Assembly: GCA_000433735.1 (NCBI GenBank) | Contig: HF998323.1 | Span: 28,090-43,068 of the forward strand | DNA from: Clostridium sp. CAG:167 | GTDB taxonomy: Bacteria > Bacillota > Clostridia > Lachnospirales > Lachnospiraceae | Length of the DNA: 14,979 bases | Direction of reading: 5' to 3' | Shown here: positions 13,365 through 14,979 of the stretch, piece after piece | Position numbering within the stretch: the first letter of the stretch is position 1 | How the letters are laid out: each line of letters starts with the position of its first letter | Notes under the pieces: model-generated | Told to the model about the DNA's origin: nothing | Seen by the model: the letters and a program-made list of their open reading frames with translations, nothing else | The model's database searches: none | Translations under genes and position numbers: made by a program

Positions 13365-14969
13365 CTATCGGTCCCACTTGTCACAAAGAGTGTTGATCTG
13401 GTCCGTAAACTTGGCCACATCTTTGTTACTGAGTCCTTCATTTTTACGAATTACAGCAATAAGACGCTGTCCGGCTGTCATAAGCCGCTGGAACATATCA
13501 CCGGCCCTCTTCTTGGCCGCATTCTTTTTCTGTACTGCAATCGGCTCTGTTTCAATCAGGAATTCACCCCGGATCAGATCAAACTGTGTGCCACTGTATG
13601 GTGCAGAGGCAATATATCCGGAATCTGTCAAAGCAGTTACAAAACTGTCACATACCTTATCTTCCCCATGGACAACAAACACTCTCTTTGGAGGCTGTTC
13701 CGTAAAATGATTGATCCACTTCAGCAGTCCGTTTTTGTCTGCGTGGCCACTGATGCCGGTGATCTTGACGATCTTCGCCTTTACCTCGATGGGCTCACCA
13801 AACAGTCGGACCTCTGTAGCCCCTTCTAATAACGACCTTCCCAGTGTGCCTCTGGTCTGATATCCAACAAACACAATGGTACTTTCCGGCCTCCACAAGT
13901 TGTGTTTTAAATGATGGCGGATACGGCCTGCCTCACACATACCGGAAGCAGACAGGATCACCTTTGGTCTCATGTCAAAGTTGATCTCTTTACTGTCATC
14001 GCTGGTAACCGACAGTTTCAGTCCGGGAAAACCAATAGGATTGATTCCTTTATTTACCAATTCTCTGGCTTCATCATCAAAGCATTCTTCTACATTTTTA
14101 CCAAAAATGTTCGTAGCTTCCACTGCAAGTGGACTGTCTACATATACCTCAAAATCCGGATTTACCGTAATCAGTCCCTGCTCTTTGATCTGCCTTATAA
14201 AATAAAGCATCTCCTGTGTCCTTCCTACAGCAAAACACGGCACTACTACATTGCCGCCCCGTTTGAAGGTATCCTGGATGATCTCTGCCAGCTGGCCTAC
14301 ATAATCCGGCTCTTCACTATCGTGAAGCCGGTCTCCGTATGTAGACTCCATCACAACATAATCCGCTGCCTTGGTATAAGTAGGATCCTTCAAAATTGGC
14401 TTGTTGGAGTTTCCAAGATCGCCTGAAAATACGATGGTCCTTTCCTCTCCATTTTCCCTTGCAAAAACTTCTATGGAAGAAGACCCAAGCAGATGGCCAA
14501 CATCCGTAAAACGCACCGTCACTTCATCACATATATGTACTCTGGCATTATACGGACATGGTACAAACAGTCTCACTGCTCCCAGTGCATCTTCCATGGT
14601 ATACAGAGGTTCATACATCTCGCCGCCGGATCTCTGTGCCTTGCGGTTTCGCCATTCTGCCTCAAACTGCTGGATATGTGCACTGTCCCTCAACATAATC
14701 TGGCTGAGATCCGATGTAGCCTTTGTTGCATACACCGGTCCTCTGAATCCCCTGGCATACAGCATCGGTAGTAATCCGGTATGGTCAATATGGGCATGGG
14801 TGATCAGAATAAAATCCAGTTCCGATGGATTTACCGGAATCTCCTGGTTCTCGAACATATCCTGTCCCTGTTCCATTCCTATGTCAATACAAAACTTTTT
14901 ATTCCCAACTTCCATGTAATGGCAGCTGCCGGTAACTTCATGATCTGCCCCAATAAATTCTAGTTTCAT
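13365..14969 (-). CDS. Metallo-beta-lactamase fold, beta-CASP RNA hydrolase
   Basis: Cytoplasmic zinc-dependent RNase-like protein of 534 residues, related to the bacterial TTHA0252/CPSF73 group rather than the longer RNase J. Metal motif THAHIDHTG gives His58, His60, Asp62 and His63; His159 (GHLLGSSS) and Asp184 (FSGDLG) complete the first four motifs. Beta-CASP motif A is ESTYGDR (Glu208), motif B lies at GRIRHHL (352-353), and motif C is SGHADK (His409). The RMMBL-type VVHGE (434) follows. A lysine-rich C-terminal tail of about 50 residues goes beyond the core. GAGG 6 bases before the ATG supports this start, and the gene is complete, ending 10 bases inside the window edge. Its partner gene 21 bases downstream encodes an extracytoplasmic protein, so the shared transcript does not imply a shared process. 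Confidence 0.92.
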   Translation of the reverse strand: MKLEFIGADHEVTGSCHYMEVGNKKFCIDIGMEQGQDMFENQEIPVNPSELDFILITHAHIDHTGLLPMLYARGFRGPVYATKATSDLSQIMLRDSAHIQQFEAEWRNRKAQRSGGEMYEPLYTMEDALGAVRLFVPCPYNARVHICDEVTVRFTDVGHLLGSSSIEVFARENGEERTIVFSGDLGNSNKPILKDPTYTKAADYVVMESTYGDRLHDSEEPDYVGQLAEIIQDTFKRGGNVVVPCFAVGRTQEMLYFIRQIKEQGLITVNPDFEVYVDSPLAVEATNIFGKNVEECFDDEARELVNKGINPIGFPGLKLSVTSDDSKEINFDMRPKVILSASGMCEAGRIRHHLKHNLWRPESTIVFVGYQTRGTLGRSLLEGATEVRLFGEPIEVKAKIVKITGISGHADKNGLLKWINHFTEQPPKRVFVVHGEDKVCDSFVTALTDSGYIASAPYSGTQFDLIRGEFLIETEPIAVQKKNAAKKRAGDMFQRLMTAGQRLIAVIRKNEGLSNKDVAKFTDQINTLCDKWDR

Positions 14970-14979
14970 ACTCTGCCTC

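Noticed and set aside
1..14979. CRISPR array, defence island, prophage or transposon
   Set aside because: No repeat arrays, transposases, integrases or terminal repeats were seen; all genes fit a core chromosomal region.

Overview
The window reads as a stretch of core chromosome from a low-to-moderate GC anaerobic Firmicute, most likely a Clostridia/Lachnospiraceae-type gut bacterium. This rests on the EF-P sequence type, the split transketolase with a small transaldolase, the DUF815 ATPase, and strong AGGAGG-type ribosome binding sites with sigma-A-like promoters. I cannot name the genus from sequence alone. All twelve genes I accept lie on the minus strand, so transcription runs from high to low coordinates. 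There are no tRNA or rRNA genes, CRISPR arrays, transposases or phage genes, and no gene-free stretch longer than about 220 bases.

In order of transcription, the right end (14969-11808) holds a beta-CASP metallo-beta-lactamase RNase-like protein. A membrane-anchored, extracytoplasmic protein follows 21 bases later; it looks like an aryl-sulfate sulfotransferase fold without the expected catalytic histidines. Next comes a non-oxidative pentose-phosphate operon (11710-9269): transaldolase, then the N- and C-terminal halves of a split transketolase. It has a near-consensus promoter carrying an inverted repeat around its -10 box and ends in a strong hairpin terminator (9208-9242).

The central block (9158-1230) is a tightly packed run of seven genes: aroA (EPSP synthase), argS, a DUF815 AAA ATPase, a YqeG-type HAD phosphatase, an M24 Xaa-Pro peptidase, a single-polypeptide fusion of type I 3-dehydroquinate dehydratase with shikimate kinase, and efp. 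A terminator at 1174-1201 closes it. Two good internal promoters lie in the 3' ends of upstream genes, one for argS inside aroA and one for efp across the aroD-aroK stop codon. The block couples three shikimate-pathway activities (AroD, AroK, AroA) with translation functions (ArgS, EF-P). The peptidase-efp neighbourhood resembles the Bacillus aroQ-yqhT-efp locus, with an unrelated type I dehydratase fusion next to the peptidase.

The left end (1011-1) is the first 337 codons of an O-acetylhomoserine sulfhydrylase, cut by the window edge. It has its own promoter and, upstream, a 17-bp dyad resembling the LysR-family Met-box. The most unusual items are the AroD-AroK fusion, the probable pseudoenzyme relative of aryl-sulfate sulfotransferase beside the beta-CASP RNase, and the Met-box-like element. 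I found no strong sign of a wholly new multi-gene system.
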